Under the pieces are notes generated by a model. That model saw nothing but the letters and a program-made list of their open reading frames with translations, had not been told where the DNA came from and ran no database searches. From Rhodococcus sp. SMB37 (lineage in GTDB: Bacteria; Actinomycetota; Actinomycetes; Mycobacteriales; Mycobacteriaceae): 64,000 nt of DNA. The position numbers and the translations under genes are program-made. The stretch is from NCBI RefSeq assembly GCF_004345605.1, contig NZ_SLVY01000021.1, positions 1 through 64,000 of the forward strand, read 5' to 3'. Positions 38,434 to 48,049 of the stretch are shown one piece after another (within the stretch, counting starts at the first letter, position 1; every line of letters begins with the position of its first letter).

Positions 38434-40716
38434 GTGTCTACATCCTCTGCACCGGCTTTCCACGCCACCGTTCTCGGATCCGCACGGATCGGACCGAACC
38501 GCGAGCTCAAGAAAGCCGTCGAATCCTATTGGGCCGGAATGATCGATCGCGACGCACTGGAGAAGGTCGCTGCCGATCTGCGTGCCGGCACCTGGGCTGC
38601 GCAGCGCGACGCAGGGCTCGATTCGATTCCCGTCAATACATTCTCGTTCTACGACCACGTCCTCGACACCGCCGCGATGCTCGGAGCACTGCCGCCGCGG
38701 GTGTCGGGTATCGCCGACGACCTCGACCGCTATTTCGCGGCCGCGCGAGGCAATGACGACGTCGCACCGCTCGAGATGACGAAGTGGTTCGACACCAACT
38801 ACCACTACCTCGTACCCGAAATCGGCCCGGACACGGTCTTCACGCTCGACGCGTCGAAGGTTCTCAGCGAGGTCGCCGAAGCCCGCGCGCTCGGTGTCCC
38901 GGCCCGACCGGTCGTGGTCGGCCCGCTGACGTTCCTGCTGCTGTCGAAGTCCGTCGACGGGCTGGGCCCGCTGCTCGACCGTGTCGGTGAGCTCGTCCCG
39001 CTCTATCAGGACCTGTTGTCGCAGCTCGCCGCCGTCGGGGTCGAGTGGGTGCAGCTCGACGAGCCCGCACTCGTCCGCGATCTCGACGACGCGACCGTCA
39101 CCGCGGTCGAGCAGGTGTACGGCACGCTGTCGCAGGCACAGGACCGTCCCGCGATTCTCGTCGCCTCCTACTTCGGCAACCTCGGTCCTGCGCTCGGCGC
39201 ACTCGCCCGCACCGGTGTCGAAGGCATCGCTGTCGACCTGGTCGCGGGTGATTCGGCCGACATCGCCGGACTGCCCGCTCTGGCGGACAAGATGATTGTG
39301 GCGGGCGTGGTGGACGGCCGCAATGTGTGGCGCACCGATCTGGAGAGGACACTGGCGACGCTCGCGACACTGCTCGGGTCCACAGGCTCGGTGGCTGTGT
39401 CGTCGTCGTGCTCTTTGCTGCACGTTCCGTACACGATCGAGGCAGAATCCGGCCTCGACGAGTCGCTGCGCACGTGGCTGGCATTCGGCACCGAGAAGGT
39501 CGCCGAGGTCGTCACCTTGTCGACGGCACTGCGCATCGGCCGCGACGCCGTTGCTTCCAAGCTCGCCGCGGCGCACGCGGCTGCCGATGTACGCGCGTCC
39601 GATCCTCGCCTGCGCAACGGCCAGGTGCGCGGCATGCTCGACTCGATCGCATCGAACCGCACTCGCACGTCGGCCGATCAGCGCCGCGAGATCCAGAGAC
39701 AGCATCTCGATCTGCCTCTGCTGCCGACCACCACCATCGGCTCGTACCCGCAGACCACGCGCATCCGGGTGGCCCGGGCCGCGCTGCGCAAGGGTGAGAT
39801 CGAACGCGCTGATTACGTGCAGCGGATGCGCGACGAGATCGCTGAAGTGGTGGCCCTCCAGGAGCAGCTCGGATTCGATGTGCTCGTGCACGGCGAGCCG
39901 GAGCGCAACGACATGGTGCAGTACTTCGCCGAGCAGCTGGACGGTTTCTTCGCGACCGAGAACGGCTGGGTCCAGTCGTACGGAAGCCGCTGTGTACGTC
40001 CGCCGATTCTCTACGGCGACGTCGCGCGGCCGAATGCCATGACCGTCGACTGGATCACTTACGCGCAGTCACTCACCGACAAGCCGGTCAAGGGCATGCT
40101 CACCGGTCCCGTGACCATCCTTGCGTGGTCCTTCGTCCGCGACGACCAGCCCCTCGCCGACACCGCAGATCAGATCGCCCTGGCCATCCGCAAGGAGACG
40201 GTGGATCTGCAGGCCTCAGGAGTCCGCATCATCCAGGTCGACGAACCCGCTCTGCGAGAACTGTTGCCGCTCCGCACCTCCGAGCAGACGGAGTACCTGA
40301 AGTGGGCCGTGGGGGCCTTCCGACTCGCGACGTCGGGCGTAGCCGACTCGACTCAGATCCACACCCATCTGTGCTACTCGGAATTCGGCGAGGTCATCGA
40401 GGCGATCGCCGAACTCGACGCCGACGTCACCTCCATCGAGGCTGCACGTTCGCACATGGAGGTTCTCGACGACCTCGATGCGGTCGGGTTCGACCTCGGC
40501 GTCGGTCCCGGCGTCTACGACATCCACTCACCGCGAGTTCCAGGCGAGGCCGAGATCGCCGAGTCTCTTCGCGAAGCGCTGCGCGCCGTTCCCGCCGAGC
40601 GCCTGTGGGTCAACCCGGACTGCGGACTCAAGACGCGCGGCACCGACGAGGTCACGGCGTCGTTGACGAACCTCGTCGCCGCGGCGGCAACGGTTCGATC
40701 CGAGGTCGACCGATAG
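38434..40716 (+). CDS. metE: Cobalamin-independent methionine synthase
   Basis: 760 residues, full-length MetE. The N-terminal half has [21 protein letters not shown]. The C-terminal catalytic half has [45 protein letters not shown] and zinc ligands in HLCYSEFGE and [10 protein letters not shown]. It transfers the methyl group of 5-methyltetrahydropteroyltriglutamate to homocysteine. The GTG start has GGAG 8-9 bases upstream. The upstream riboswitch should repress it when B12 is present, which implies a B12-dependent MetH elsewhere in the genome. Confidence 0.96.
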   Translation: MSTSSAPAFHATVLGSARIGPNRELKKAVESYWAGMIDRDALEKVAADLRAGTWAAQRDAGLDSIPVNTFSFYDHVLDTAAMLGALPPRVSGIADDLDRYFAAARGNDDVAPLEMTKWFDTNYHYLVPEIGPDTVFTLDASKVLSEVAEARALGVPARPVVVGPLTFLLLSKSVDGLGPLLDRVGELVPLYQDLLSQLAAVGVEWVQLDEPALVRDLDDATVTAVEQVYGTLSQAQDRPAILVASYFGNLGPALGALARTGVEGIAVDLVAGDSADIAGLPALADKMIVAGVVDGRNVWRTDLERTLATLATLLGSTGSVAVSSSCSLLHVPYTIEAESGLDESLRTWLAFGTEKVAEVVTLSTALRIGRDAVASKLAAAHAAADVRASDPRLRNGQVRGMLDSIASNRTRTSADQRREIQRQHLDLPLLPTTTIGSYPQTTRIRVARAALRKGEIERADYVQRMRDEIAEVVALQEQLGFDVLVHGEPERNDMVQYFAEQLDGFFATENGWVQSYGSRCVRPPILYGDVARPNAMTVDWITYAQSLTDKPVKGMLTGPVTILAWSFVRDDQPLADTADQIALAIRKETVDLQASGVRIIQVDEPALRELLPLRTSEQTEYLKWAVGAFRLATSGVADSTQIHTHLCYSEFGEVIEAIAELDADVTSIEAARSHMEVLDDLDAVGFDLGVGPGVYDIHSPRVPGEAEIAESLREALRAVPAERLWVNPDCGLKTRGTDEVTASLTNLVAAAATVRSEVDR

Positions 40717-40742
40717 CGATTCCCAGAAAGCACCCGATCACC

Positions 40743-41135
40743 ATGACCACGAAACACATTCGCACCACGCACGCCGGGATCCTGCCTCGAACCGACGAGC
40801 TGGTGGCCGCCAACCGGGCACGCCGGGACTCCGCAGACGGCTTCAGGCTCGACACGACGAGCGAGTATTCGGAATGCCGCGAACGTCCGTCACGACCACG
40901 AATGGCGGGTGTGGGAGGACGTGACACTGCCCGATGGCAAGCAGATCGTGCCCGGCGTGATCAGCCACGCCACGAATGTGGTCGAGCACCCCGAACTCGT
41001 CGCCGACCGGATCGAGCGGTTCGCGAGCATCGTCGGCCCGAGAACGTAATCGCCTCGACCGACTGCGGTCTCGGCGGTCGCATCCACCCGAAGATCGCGT
41101 GGGCGAAGCTCGAATCACTCACCAAGGGCGCATAA
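40743..41135 (+). pseudogene. Decayed MetE-like (cobalamin-independent methionine synthase II family) protein
   Basis: The ATG opens with HIRTTHAGILPRTDELVAANRARR, the start of short MetE-like proteins. Most of the barrel is missing after about codon 45. A second frame carries WEDVTLPDGKQIVPGVISHA and HPELVADRIERFASIVGP, and a third frame ends with ENVIASTDCGLGGRIHPKIAWAKLESL, which includes the zinc cysteine (TDCGLGGR). There is at least one large deletion and one frameshift. It lies 26 bases after metE and may have been co-transcribed. Confidence 0.8.
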
Positions 41136-41174
41136 TTGGCTACCCAGCGTCTCTGGTAGTCGACGCTGAACCGC

Positions 41175-41205
41175 CGTGGTCCGGAAGAAATCCTGCCGGA
41201 CCACG
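41175..41205 (+). terminator. 10-bp perfect hairpin between the metE region and the tetR gene
   Basis: CGTGGTCCGG and CCGGACCACG flank an 11-base loop. It stands 40 bases after the MetE-like remnant and 9 bases before the tetR stop codon, so it can terminate both converging transcripts. Confidence 0.7.
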
Positions 41206-41213
41206 CCCGGCCC

Positions 41214-41789
41214 TCATTCGACGGCAAAGCGATCGACGAGCACCTCGATGCGACGTGCGGTGCCCTGCGGAGGAACCCTGCCCGTTCGGGTGAGCTCGAC
41301 CAGACCGTGCACTGCAGCCCAGTAGACCTCGGCCAGCAGACCCGGTTCGACGGTTCCCGCGACCAGAGTCAACGTGTCGTGTAGGACTTGGAACGACTCA
41401 CGCATCGGGGCCGGGGCCGCAGGGTCCGCGAAAGGCAGCCCGTTGTCGAGGTTGAACATCGAGTCGTATACGGCAGGGTGTCGCTCTCCGAACGCGATGT
41501 AGGCACTCGTGAGGGCAGCCACAGCGGCGCGTGGCGAGTGGGTTCCGGAGACCGCTCGGGACAACTCCAGGGTCATCTCGGAAAATCCGTCCAGTGCGAC
41601 AGCCGCGATGATCTCGTCCTTGCCCCGAAAATGGCTGTAGAGCACAGGTTGGCTGTACTCGATCCGTTCCGCCAATCGCCGAGTGGTGACGGCGTCCCAC
41701 CCTTCTGCCTCTGCCATCTCACGCGCTGCCACGATGATCGACCTGTGGCGGGAAGCCCGCTCACGCGCCTTGCGCTCCTGCACTGACAT
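41214..41789 (-). CDS. TetR-family transcriptional repressor
   Basis: 191 residues. The N-terminal helix-turn-helix is SIIVAAREMAEAEGWDAVTTRRLAERIEYSQPVLYSHFRGKDEIIAAV, of which RRLAERIEYSQPVLYSHF is the DNA-reading part. The C-terminal ligand domain has FGERHPAVYDSMFNL and a TetR_C-type end. It is divergent from the DUF1772 and NmrA-like genes, with two palindromic operators between them, so it probably represses that pair and itself. The ligand is unknown. Confidence 0.9.
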   Translation of the reverse strand: MSVQERKARERASRHRSIIVAAREMAEAEGWDAVTTRRLAERIEYSQPVLYSHFRGKDEIIAAVALDGFSEMTLELSRAVSGTHSPRAAVAALTSAYIAFGERHPAVYDSMFNLDNGLPFADPAAPAPMRESFQVLHDTLTLVAGTVEPGLLAEVYWAAVHGLVELTRTGRVPPQGTARRIEVLVDRFAVE

Positions 41790-41796
41790 TCCATAA

Positions 41797-41864
41797 TTCT
41801 AGCAGCGCTAGATCTTGGGTCGCCGAAATGTTATCGTCGATCCAATTTCTGGCACTGCTATATC
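41797..41864. promoter_or_regulatory. Two operator copies between tetR and the DUF1772 gene
   Basis: The first copy (41798-41812) is the perfect palindrome TCTAGC-AGC-GCTAGA. The second (41847-41864), TTCTGGCACTGCTATATC, is a degenerate copy with the same spacing (11 of 15 palindrome-core positions agree). One lies by each start codon, as expected for a TetR repressor of both directions. Confidence 0.65.
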
Positions 41865-41877
41865 TATGGAGGCTTCC

Positions 41878-42330
41878 ATGCTGAATGCAGTTGCAGTCAC
41901 CACGGTCGTGGTCTTCGGGATGTTGGTGGGAGTGGAATTCGCCATCGCAGTGTTCGTCAATCCGATTATGGATCGAATTCCTGACGATGCCGGTGTGGCT
42001 GCTCGCAGCGACGGCGCCCGGGTGCTCGGGCGCGTGATGCCGTTCTGGTACATCGGCACGCTCGCCTTTGCGATCCTGTGGACGATTCTGGGGTGGGGCG
42101 ACACCACCGCGTGGATGACGCTGGGGGCGTCGGTGTTGTTGCTGGTCAGCGTCGTGATGTCGGTCCTGCTTCTCGTACCGATCAACAATCGCTCGATCCG
42201 ATGGGCAGAAGAGGGAGCGCCGCCGGACTGGAAGGAGCAGGCTGACACCTGGGACCGCTACCACTATGTGCGGGTTGGCGTCATCGCGCTCGGCTTCATA
42301 CTGTCGGCAGTGGGATTACTCCTGATCTGA
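41878..42330 (+). CDS. DUF1772 (anthrone-oxygenase-like) membrane protein
   Basis: 150 residues with four membrane segments (VAVTTVVVFGMLVGVEFAIAVF at the start). NPIMDRIP, MPFWYIGTLAFAI, LLLVPINNRSIRWAEE and WDRYHYVRVGVIALGF match DUF1772 proteins, which include anthrone-oxygenase-like fungal proteins. The bacterial role is unclear. The ATG has GGAGG 5 bases upstream. It is the first gene of the TetR-controlled pair. Confidence 0.85.
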   Translation: MLNAVAVTTVVVFGMLVGVEFAIAVFVNPIMDRIPDDAGVAARSDGARVLGRVMPFWYIGTLAFAILWTILGWGDTTAWMTLGASVLLLVSVVMSVLLLVPINNRSIRWAEEGAPPDWKEQADTWDRYHYVRVGVIALGFILSAVGLLLI

Positions 42331-42344
42331 CCCGAAGGACGGCC

Positions 42345-43106
42345 ATGAATAATTCGTCGCCGATAGTCGTCACGGGCGGCACCGGCACCGTCGGCCATCA
42401 TGTCGTCGACCGCTTGCGCGATGCCGGGCGCCGGGTGCGTGTGGTCAGCCGTCACGACCGATCCGGCGACACGAAAACCGGACCCGAATGGGCAGTCGCC
42501 GATCTGGGCCGCGACGAAGGCATCGAGCGTGCGTTGGCGGGCGCCGACACCGTGGTGCACTGCGCGACCGGCTACTCCCGACGTGCGGATGTCCGCGCCG
42601 CTCGGCACCTCTTCTCGGCCGCGCGAGTCGCCGGAATCGAGCACGTCGTGCTCATCTCGATCGTCGGCGCGGACCGGATCCCCTTCGGTTACTACATGGG
42701 CAAAGTGGAGGTCGAACTACTGCTGGAACGATCCGGGCTCGGGTACAGCATCCTGCGCTCCACACAGTTCCACGAACTGGTCGCCGGCCTGTTCACCCGC
42801 CAGAGACGCCTACCCGTTCTTCTCACCCCGGATATCCGGATCCAGCCGATCGCTGCGACCGAAGTCGCCGACGAACTTGCCCGACTGGCAGCGGACCCGC
42901 CGGCCGGTCGGGTACCGGAGGTCGGTGGACCCGAGATCATCGACGCCCGCGATCTCGCCCGGACCTACGCCGCATCGATCGGTGCACGAAAGAGGATCTG
43001 GCCGATCCGGCTCCCCGGGCGCGCTTTTGCGGCGTTTCGTGCCGGCAACAACCTGACCCCGGAGCGGGCGGTCGGAGTCCAGACCTTCAGCGAGCACCTG
43101 GGGTAG
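42345..43106 (+). CDS. NmrA-like NAD(P)-binding protein (atypical short-chain reductase)
   Basis: 253 residues. The Rossmann motif is VVTGGTGTVGHHVVDRL. The active-site region has ISIVGADRIPFGYYMGKVEVE, in which Tyr and Lys are spaced as in SDR-like proteins (YYMGK). RSTQFHELVAGLF and a C-terminal substrate part follow. These proteins sense or reduce with NAD(P)H. AAGGA is 6 bases before the ATG. It is 14 bases after the DUF1772 gene, so both form one unit. Confidence 0.88.
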   Translation: MNNSSPIVVTGGTGTVGHHVVDRLRDAGRRVRVVSRHDRSGDTKTGPEWAVADLGRDEGIERALAGADTVVHCATGYSRRADVRAARHLFSAARVAGIEHVVLISIVGADRIPFGYYMGKVEVELLLERSGLGYSILRSTQFHELVAGLFTRQRRLPVLLTPDIRIQPIAATEVADELARLAADPPAGRVPEVGGPEIIDARDLARTYAASIGARKRIWPIRLPGRAFAAFRAGNNLTPERAVGVQTFSEHLG

Positions 43107-43155
43107 CACGGTCGAGGACCTCGACCTGTCGTACTCGTCTTCGTCGGCGGGCAGT

Positions 43156-44070
43156 TCAGCGCCGCATCTGCTCCGCCTGTTCGAGAACGGCGAGCGCCAG
43201 CTTGACGTGGGCCGCGTCGACGAGCTGCCCGTCCACGCTGGTCGCGCCGAGACCGCGAGCTTCCGCCTCGCGATAGGCCTCGAGGTTCCGCTTCGCCTGG
43301 CGGATCTCTTCCTCGGTGGGCGAGTACACGTCATTGGCGATGTCGATCTGCGACGGGTGGATCGCCCACTTGCCGCTGAATCCCAAGGCCGACGCACGAC
43401 GGGCCTCACGTTCGTAGCCGGTGGCATCCTTGAAATCGGGATACGGCGCGTCGATCGCGAGCAGGCCCCCGATCCGTGCAGCGGTAAGCACCTTCATGCG
43501 GGCGTAGTGCCAGAAGTCTCCCGGATACTCGTCGCGGGGCTTGAAGTTCGTGTCGACCCGTGCACCTTGCGACACCGACAGGTCGCCGGCACCGAAGATG
43601 AGTGCGTCGAGACGACCGCTTGACGTGGCGATCTCTTCCGCGTTCGCCACCCCCGCGACATCCTCGATGAGCACCTCGAGCCGAATACGTTTGGCCATCC
43701 CGAGTGTGTCCTCGACCTGCGTGAGCAGGGTGTCCACCCACCAGACATCCCGTGCGGCAGTCACCTTGGGCACGATGATCACGTCGAGGTTCTCACGGGC
43801 GCCAGTGAGCACCTCGACGACGTCCCCGTACGCCCAGCGGGTATCGATACCGTTCATACGGATCGCCCGGGCCGTGTGCCCCCAGTCGTACTCGTTGAGT
43901 GCGCGAACAGCCTTGCCGCGGGCTTCTTCCCGCTCAGCCGGGGCACAGGCGTCCTCGAGGTCGAGGAACACGAGGTCGGCGTCGGAGGCGGCGGCCTTCG
44001 CGAACATCCGTTCGTTCGACGCGGGTGTCGCGAGTTCCGACCGCCGGATCGGACGTGGCAGCGAGGTCAT
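43156..44070 (-). CDS. HpcH/HpaI aldolase / CitE-like lyase (paralog 1)
   Basis: 304 residues. LVFLDLEDACAPAEREEARGKAVRALNEYDW is the CitE-like metal and CoA site. AIRMNGIDTRW, VPKVTAARDVWWVD, EVLIEDVAGVANAEEIA and IFGAGDLSVSQGA follow, ending with GKWAIHPSQIDIAN. These enzymes cleave or form malyl-, citramalyl- or similar CoA thioesters in a Mg-dependent way. The ATG overlaps the CoA-transferase stop codon (ATGA), and AAGGA is 7 bases upstream. With the CoA-transferase it would activate and cleave a hydroxyacid. The substrate is unknown. Confidence 0.88.
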   Translation of the reverse strand: MTSLPRPIRRSELATPASNERMFAKAAASDADLVFLDLEDACAPAEREEARGKAVRALNEYDWGHTARAIRMNGIDTRWAYGDVVEVLTGARENLDVIIVPKVTAARDVWWVDTLLTQVEDTLGMAKRIRLEVLIEDVAGVANAEEIATSSGRLDALIFGAGDLSVSQGARVDTNFKPRDEYPGDFWHYARMKVLTAARIGGLLAIDAPYPDFKDATGYEREARRASALGFSGKWAIHPSQIDIANDVYSPTEEEIRQAKRNLEAYREAEARGLGATSVDGQLVDAAHVKLALAVLEQAEQMRR

Positions 44071-45302
44071 GAGGCGTTCCTTCCGGACATGATGATGTGT
44101 CGGTCGCACAGATCGGCGATCTGCGCGTCGGTGAGGCCGAGGACCTCGGTGAGGACTTCCGCGGTATGGGCCCCCAACGCGGGCCCCAGGCTGTCGATGA
44201 TTCCGGCATTCCCCGAGAATCGCGGTACCGGAGCCTGAACGAGCATGCTCTCGAGATCCGGATCGTCGATCCTGACGAATACCTCACGGGCCTGCATCTG
44301 ATCGTCGTCGACGAGTTGGGAGATGTCGTAGACGGGCGCCGCGGCAATCTCCCCCGCTTCGAACACGTCCATCGCGTCGTCGAGGGTGCGCTGCGCCACC
44401 CACTCTGCGACGATCTCGTCGACGTCGTCCAACCGCTTCAGGCGCCGCTGCGCATCCGAGAAATCCGGATCGTCGACGAGGTCATGGCGACCGATCGCCT
44501 TGAACACCCGCAACGCGATGCTCGGCGAACTGGCCGACATCGCGAGCCATTTGCCGTCCTTCGTCCGGTAGGTGTTGCGAGGTGCCGAGATACCCCACCG
44601 GTTTCCACTCCGGTGCGCGATCGCACCGGTCTGGTCGTAGGCGAGCAACGACTGCTCGAGCAGCCGCGCCAACGGGTCGACCAGGTTGACGTCGATCAGC
44701 TGACCGTCTGCGCCGTGGACGTCGCGGTGATACAGCGCCATCATGATCGAGTACGCGGCATTGAGTGAGGCGACGCCGTCGGCGAGCATGAAGGACGGTA
44801 GCGTGGGCGGTCCGTCCGATTCGCCTGTGGTGTGCGCGAATCCGCTCATCGCCTCGCCGAGAGTGCCAAAGCCCGGGCGCGGCGACTTGGGACCGGTGAG
44901 GCCGAATCCCGTGACATGCAGCATCACGATCTTGGGGTTGATCCTCCGGAGTGCGTCGTAGTCGAGGCCCCACCGAGTGAGAGTTTGCGGCCGGGTGTTC
45001 GCAACGACGACGTCGCATTCCGCCGCGAGACGTCGTACGAGCTCTTGACCATCGTCGGTGCGGAGATCGATCGTGATGGAGCGCTTGTTGCGTCCGATGC
45101 TCTTCCAGACGAGTCCGATCCCGTCCTTCTGCACACCCCACCCTCGGATCGGGTCGCCGCCCTGCGGCTGCTCGACCTTGATCACGTCGGCGCCGAACTC
45201 GCCGAGATACGTGGCCGCGAGCGGTCCGGCCGCCAGGGTTGCAAGATCGAGCACCCGGATACCGTGCAGCATGGTGCTACGCGACGGTTCTGGGTCAGGC
45301 AT
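44067..45302 (-). CDS. Family III CoA-transferase (CaiB/BaiF)
   Basis: 411 residues. MLHGIRVLDLATLAAGPLAATYLGEFGADVIKVE opens the fold, with KSIGRNKRSITIDLRTDDGQELVRRLAAECDVVVAN and a catalytic aspartate in LPSFMLADGVASLNAAYSIM. Such enzymes move CoA between acids in a hydrolysis-free way. The ATG at 45302 lies within the last codons of the monooxygenase gene. An ATG at 45272 is an alternative, since homology starts there. The operon order monooxygenase, CoA-transferase, lyase suggests a degradation route. Confidence 0.88.
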   Translation of the reverse strand: MPDPEPSRSTMLHGIRVLDLATLAAGPLAATYLGEFGADVIKVEQPQGGDPIRGWGVQKDGIGLVWKSIGRNKRSITIDLRTDDGQELVRRLAAECDVVVANTRPQTLTRWGLDYDALRRINPKIVMLHVTGFGLTGPKSPRPGFGTLGEAMSGFAHTTGESDGPPTLPSFMLADGVASLNAAYSIMMALYHRDVHGADGQLIDVNLVDPLARLLEQSLLAYDQTGAIAHRSGNRWGISAPRNTYRTKDGKWLAMSASSPSIALRVFKAIGRHDLVDDPDFSDAQRRLKRLDDVDEIVAEWVAQRTLDDAMDVFEAGEIAAAPVYDISQLVDDDQMQAREVFVRIDDPDLESMLVQAPVPRFSGNAGIIDSLGPALGAHTAEVLTEVLGLTDAQIADLCDRHIIMSGRNAS

Positions 45303-46698
45303 GCTCGACCACCCGGTCGTCGACAAGTTCGGTCTGCGCACCCGCAGTCATGAGGTTCTCTGGGCGCTCGAGGCCGAGGTTCTCACGCAGTGTGGAACCG
45401 GTATACTCCTCACGAACGAGCCCCCGAGCACGGAGTTCCGGCACGACGAGCCGCACGAAATCTTCGAATGCTCCGGGGAAATGGGTTGCGGCGATGACGA
45501 ATCCGTCGCACGAACGCGACTGGAACCACTCCTCCATCTGCTCCGCGATCTGGGCACCGGTGCCCACGAAACGCGGACCTTGCAGCAGGGTGGCGCGGTG
45601 GTTGGCGAGGACGCGCAGCGTCAGTTCCTGGTCGCCGATGTGGCGCTTGACGCCCTGCACGAGGCCCCGGATGCCCGAAACACTCTCGATCAGCTCGTCG
45701 GTGACGACGTCGTCGAGGCCGTGACCCGCGAAATCGTGGTTGGTGACCTCGGACAACAGCGTCAGCGACGCTTGGGGGTGGACGAGATCGTGCAGGAAGA
45801 TGCCTTCCTTCTGCTGCGCGATCTCCTCGGTCTCACCCGGGATGACGTAGACCATAGGAAGTACCCGCACGGAGTCCGTCGCCCGGCCGTACTCGGCGAC
45901 GAGCGCCTTCTGATCGGCGTAGTGCTCTGCTGCGACGGCCTGGCTGGGGTCGCCTGTGAAGATCAGATCTGCCCACTTGGCGGCGAACTGACGGCCGCGG
46001 CCGGATTGCCCGGCCTGGATCAGCACAGGCCGGCCCTGCGGCGTTCGCGGCACGGTCAGCGGGCCTTGGACATCGAAGAATTCGCCGTGGTGATCGACCT
46101 CGTGGACCTTCTCCGCGTCGGCGAAGATGCCCGACTTCCGGTCGGCGACGATCGCATCGTCTTCCCACGAATCCCACAATTTTGCAACCACTTCCACGAA
46201 TTCCTCGGCGCGGTCGTAGCGCTTGTCGTGATCGAAGTGCTTGTCCACACCGAAGTTGCGCGCCTCGGCGTCGTTCACCGAGGTGACGATATTCCAGGCG
46301 GCGCGTCCACCACTGAGATGATCGAGTGTCGCGAATGTCCTTGCGACATGGAACGGTTGGTAGTAGGTCGTGGAGTAGGTCGCTCCGAGGCCCAGATGCG
46401 TGGTCGCTGCCGCTGCAGCGCCGAGAATCGCGGTGAGGTCGAGCTTGATCGGCCGCGCGCCGTAGCGGACGGCGTCGGCGACGGAGTTGCCGTAGATGCC
46501 GGGCATTGCAAGCCGGTCATCGAAGAACATCAGGTCGAAGTTGCCTTCTTCGAGGACCCGCGCGATCCGCTGGTAGTAGGCCAGGCTCAAGTAGTCCTGC
46601 GCCGAATTCGGGTATCGCCATGACCCCGAGTACACGGACACGTTCGACGCCTGCATGAACGCCACGAGCGTCATCTGGTCGGTTCTGCGCTCTGCCAT
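45295..46698 (-). CDS. LLM-class flavin-dependent monooxygenase (NtaA/SnaA/DszA group)
   Basis: 467 residues. TLVAFMQASNVSVYSGSWRYP and FDLMFFDDRLAMPGIYG are typical N-terminal parts. FATLDHLSGGRAAWNIVTSVNDAEARNFG is the FMN-binding signature of this group. RPVLIQAGQSGRGRQFAAKWADLIFTG and the C-terminal FVGTGAQIAEQMEEWF follow. These enzymes use FMNH2 supplied by a separate reductase to oxygenate nitrilotriacetate, EDTA, sulfones or other substrates. A flavin reductase is encoded at 47.5 kb. The ATG has AGGGAG 6 bases upstream. The substrate is unknown. Confidence 0.9.
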   Translation of the reverse strand: MAERRTDQMTLVAFMQASNVSVYSGSWRYPNSAQDYLSLAYYQRIARVLEEGNFDLMFFDDRLAMPGIYGNSVADAVRYGARPIKLDLTAILGAAAAATTHLGLGATYSTTYYQPFHVARTFATLDHLSGGRAAWNIVTSVNDAEARNFGVDKHFDHDKRYDRAEEFVEVVAKLWDSWEDDAIVADRKSGIFADAEKVHEVDHHGEFFDVQGPLTVPRTPQGRPVLIQAGQSGRGRQFAAKWADLIFTGDPSQAVAAEHYADQKALVAEYGRATDSVRVLPMVYVIPGETEEIAQQKEGIFLHDLVHPQASLTLLSEVTNHDFAGHGLDDVVTDELIESVSGIRGLVQGVKRHIGDQELTLRVLANHRATLLQGPRFVGTGAQIAEQMEEWFQSRSCDGFVIAATHFPGAFEDFVRLVVPELRARGLVREEYTGSTLRENLGLERPENLMTAGAQTELVDDRVVEHA

Positions 46699-46733
46699 AG
46701 AAGGCTCCCTTGTCGGAAATAAACACATCTGAA

Positions 46734-46773
46734 GTCAACTGATATATTTAATGCTCGGTGATAGATTGTCAAC
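46734..46773. promoter_or_regulatory. Direct GTCAAC boxes between the monooxygenase and GntR genes
   Basis: GTCAAC occurs at 46734-46739 and 46768-46773 on either side of an AT-rich stretch (TATATTTAA) that can hold the promoters of both divergent genes. They are candidate sites for the adjacent GntR regulator. Called by eye. Confidence 0.35.
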
Positions 46774-46804
46774 ACCGAAATGCGTGTCAGGAAAAGGGGT
46801 CGCG

Positions 46805-47515
46805 ATGACGGAGACCGACCGGGGGCCGTGGATCGTCGGCGAGACGTCGGACGAGACATCGTCGAAGCAGACGGGCCGTGAACGCGTACGCGCAGCGCTA
46901 CGGCATCGGATCCTGTCCGGGGACCTCTCCCCCAACGACCGCATCGACCTCGACGCCGTCGCCGAGGAGTTCGGCACCAGCCGCACTCCGGTGCGGGAGG
47001 CCTGCCTGGCGCTCGCGCAAGAGGGCCTGGTCCGCGTCGCACAACGCAGCGGCATCACCGTCATCGGAGTCTCCCCGGAGACGATCATCGAGAACTTCGC
47101 ACTGATGGCAGCCTTGTCCGGGGTCGCATCGCAGTGGGCCGCGGGCCGGATCACCCACCAACAGCTGCTTCGCGTACGTGAGCTGCATCGCGAAATTCGT
47201 GTGGCCGCAGCATCCGGCGACGACATCGCCACCCTCAACTGGCTGTTCCACCGCGAGATCAACAAGTCGTGCGGGTCGACACGCCTGCAGGGCATGCTCA
47301 GCGACGCAGGACGCATGATCCCCCAGCGATACTTCGAACTCTTCCCCGAACGCGTTCCCTGCAGCCTCGACGAACACGACGCCCTCATCGGAGCACTCTC
47401 ACGGGGCGACGGCGCCGAGGCCCGGCGTATCACCGAGCAGCACTTCGCCGGAGCATCGCAGATGCTGAGTACCTACATCGCCCAGGCCACCCGCAACGGC
47501 ACCCCGCCCAGGTAG
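46805..47515 (+). CDS. GntR-family (FadR/VanR group) transcriptional regulator
   Basis: 236 residues. The winged helix is RVRAALRHRILSGDLSPNDRIDLDAVAEEFGTSRTPVREACLALAQEGL. The effector domain is all-helical FCD-type with metal-binding candidate residues FHREINKSCGS and HDALIGALSRGD. AAGGGG is 5 bases before the ATG. It is divergent from the monooxygenase operon and convergent with the flavin reductase gene, so it is the probable local regulator, responding to a carboxylic acid. Confidence 0.88.
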   Translation: MTETDRGPWIVGETSDETSSKQTGRERVRAALRHRILSGDLSPNDRIDLDAVAEEFGTSRTPVREACLALAQEGLVRVAQRSGITVIGVSPETIIENFALMAALSGVASQWAAGRITHQQLLRVRELHREIRVAAASGDDIATLNWLFHREINKSCGSTRLQGMLSDAGRMIPQRYFELFPERVPCSLDEHDALIGALSRGDGAEARRITEQHFAGASQMLSTYIAQATRNGTPPR

Positions 47516-47521
47516 CTCCAG

Positions 47522-48046
47522 CTACTCCAGCCGCGAGTGGTCGCCGAGGCTGTGCCACCCGCGATCGTGGTAGACGAGCGGCACGCTGGAGCACCTACCC
47601 GGCCGCTCCTCATCTTCCTGCGCGTCGATATCCAGTGCCTCGACCACGATCACCCACGCGGAGCCCGCCTTCACGCGTTCCACGGTCCGGGCACGGATCC
47701 TGGTGGGAGCGTCGCGGAAGTACACCTCCCCGGTGGGCATCCTCTCCCAGAGGGCCGCATCGGCGAAACGGTCGATTCCACTGGTGGCGCCGAGTTTCGC
47801 CAGGTGCAACTGTTCCGCCGCGAGCAGGTGAACCACGACGGTGTCGGCCACAGTGACCGTCGACGAGCTCGACGAGGCGTCGGAGACGGAGAACATCAGC
47901 ATCGGAGGGTCGGCGCTCACCGATGCCACCGAGGTGGCCGTGAGCGCCACCGGCCCGCCTCCCGAATCAGCGGTGACGAGTGCGACGCCTGCCGGGTGCC
48001 TGCGGAACACAGCGGTGAAACGGCTCGGGGTTGAAGTCGTGGGCAC
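47522..48046 (-). CDS. Flavin reductase (FMN-dependent, HpaC/NtaB-like)
   Basis: 174 residues of the flavin-reductase-like fold. FTAVFRRHPAGVALVTADSGGGPVALTATSVASVSADPPMLMFSV is the family N terminus with the FMN contacts, and VVHLLAAEQLHLAKLGA follows. It probably supplies FMNH2 to the LLM monooxygenase at 45.3 kb. The GTG start has TAATAT about 6 bases upstream, so it may be leaderless. It is divergent from the second CitE-like gene. Confidence 0.88.
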   Translation of the reverse strand: MPTTSTPSRFTAVFRRHPAGVALVTADSGGGPVALTATSVASVSADPPMLMFSVSDASSSSSTVTVADTVVVHLLAAEQLHLAKLGATSGIDRFADAALWERMPTGEVYFRDAPTRIRARTVERVKAGSAWVIVVEALDIDAQEDEERPGRCSSVPLVYHDRGWHSLGDHSRLE

Positions 48047-48049
48047 TCC

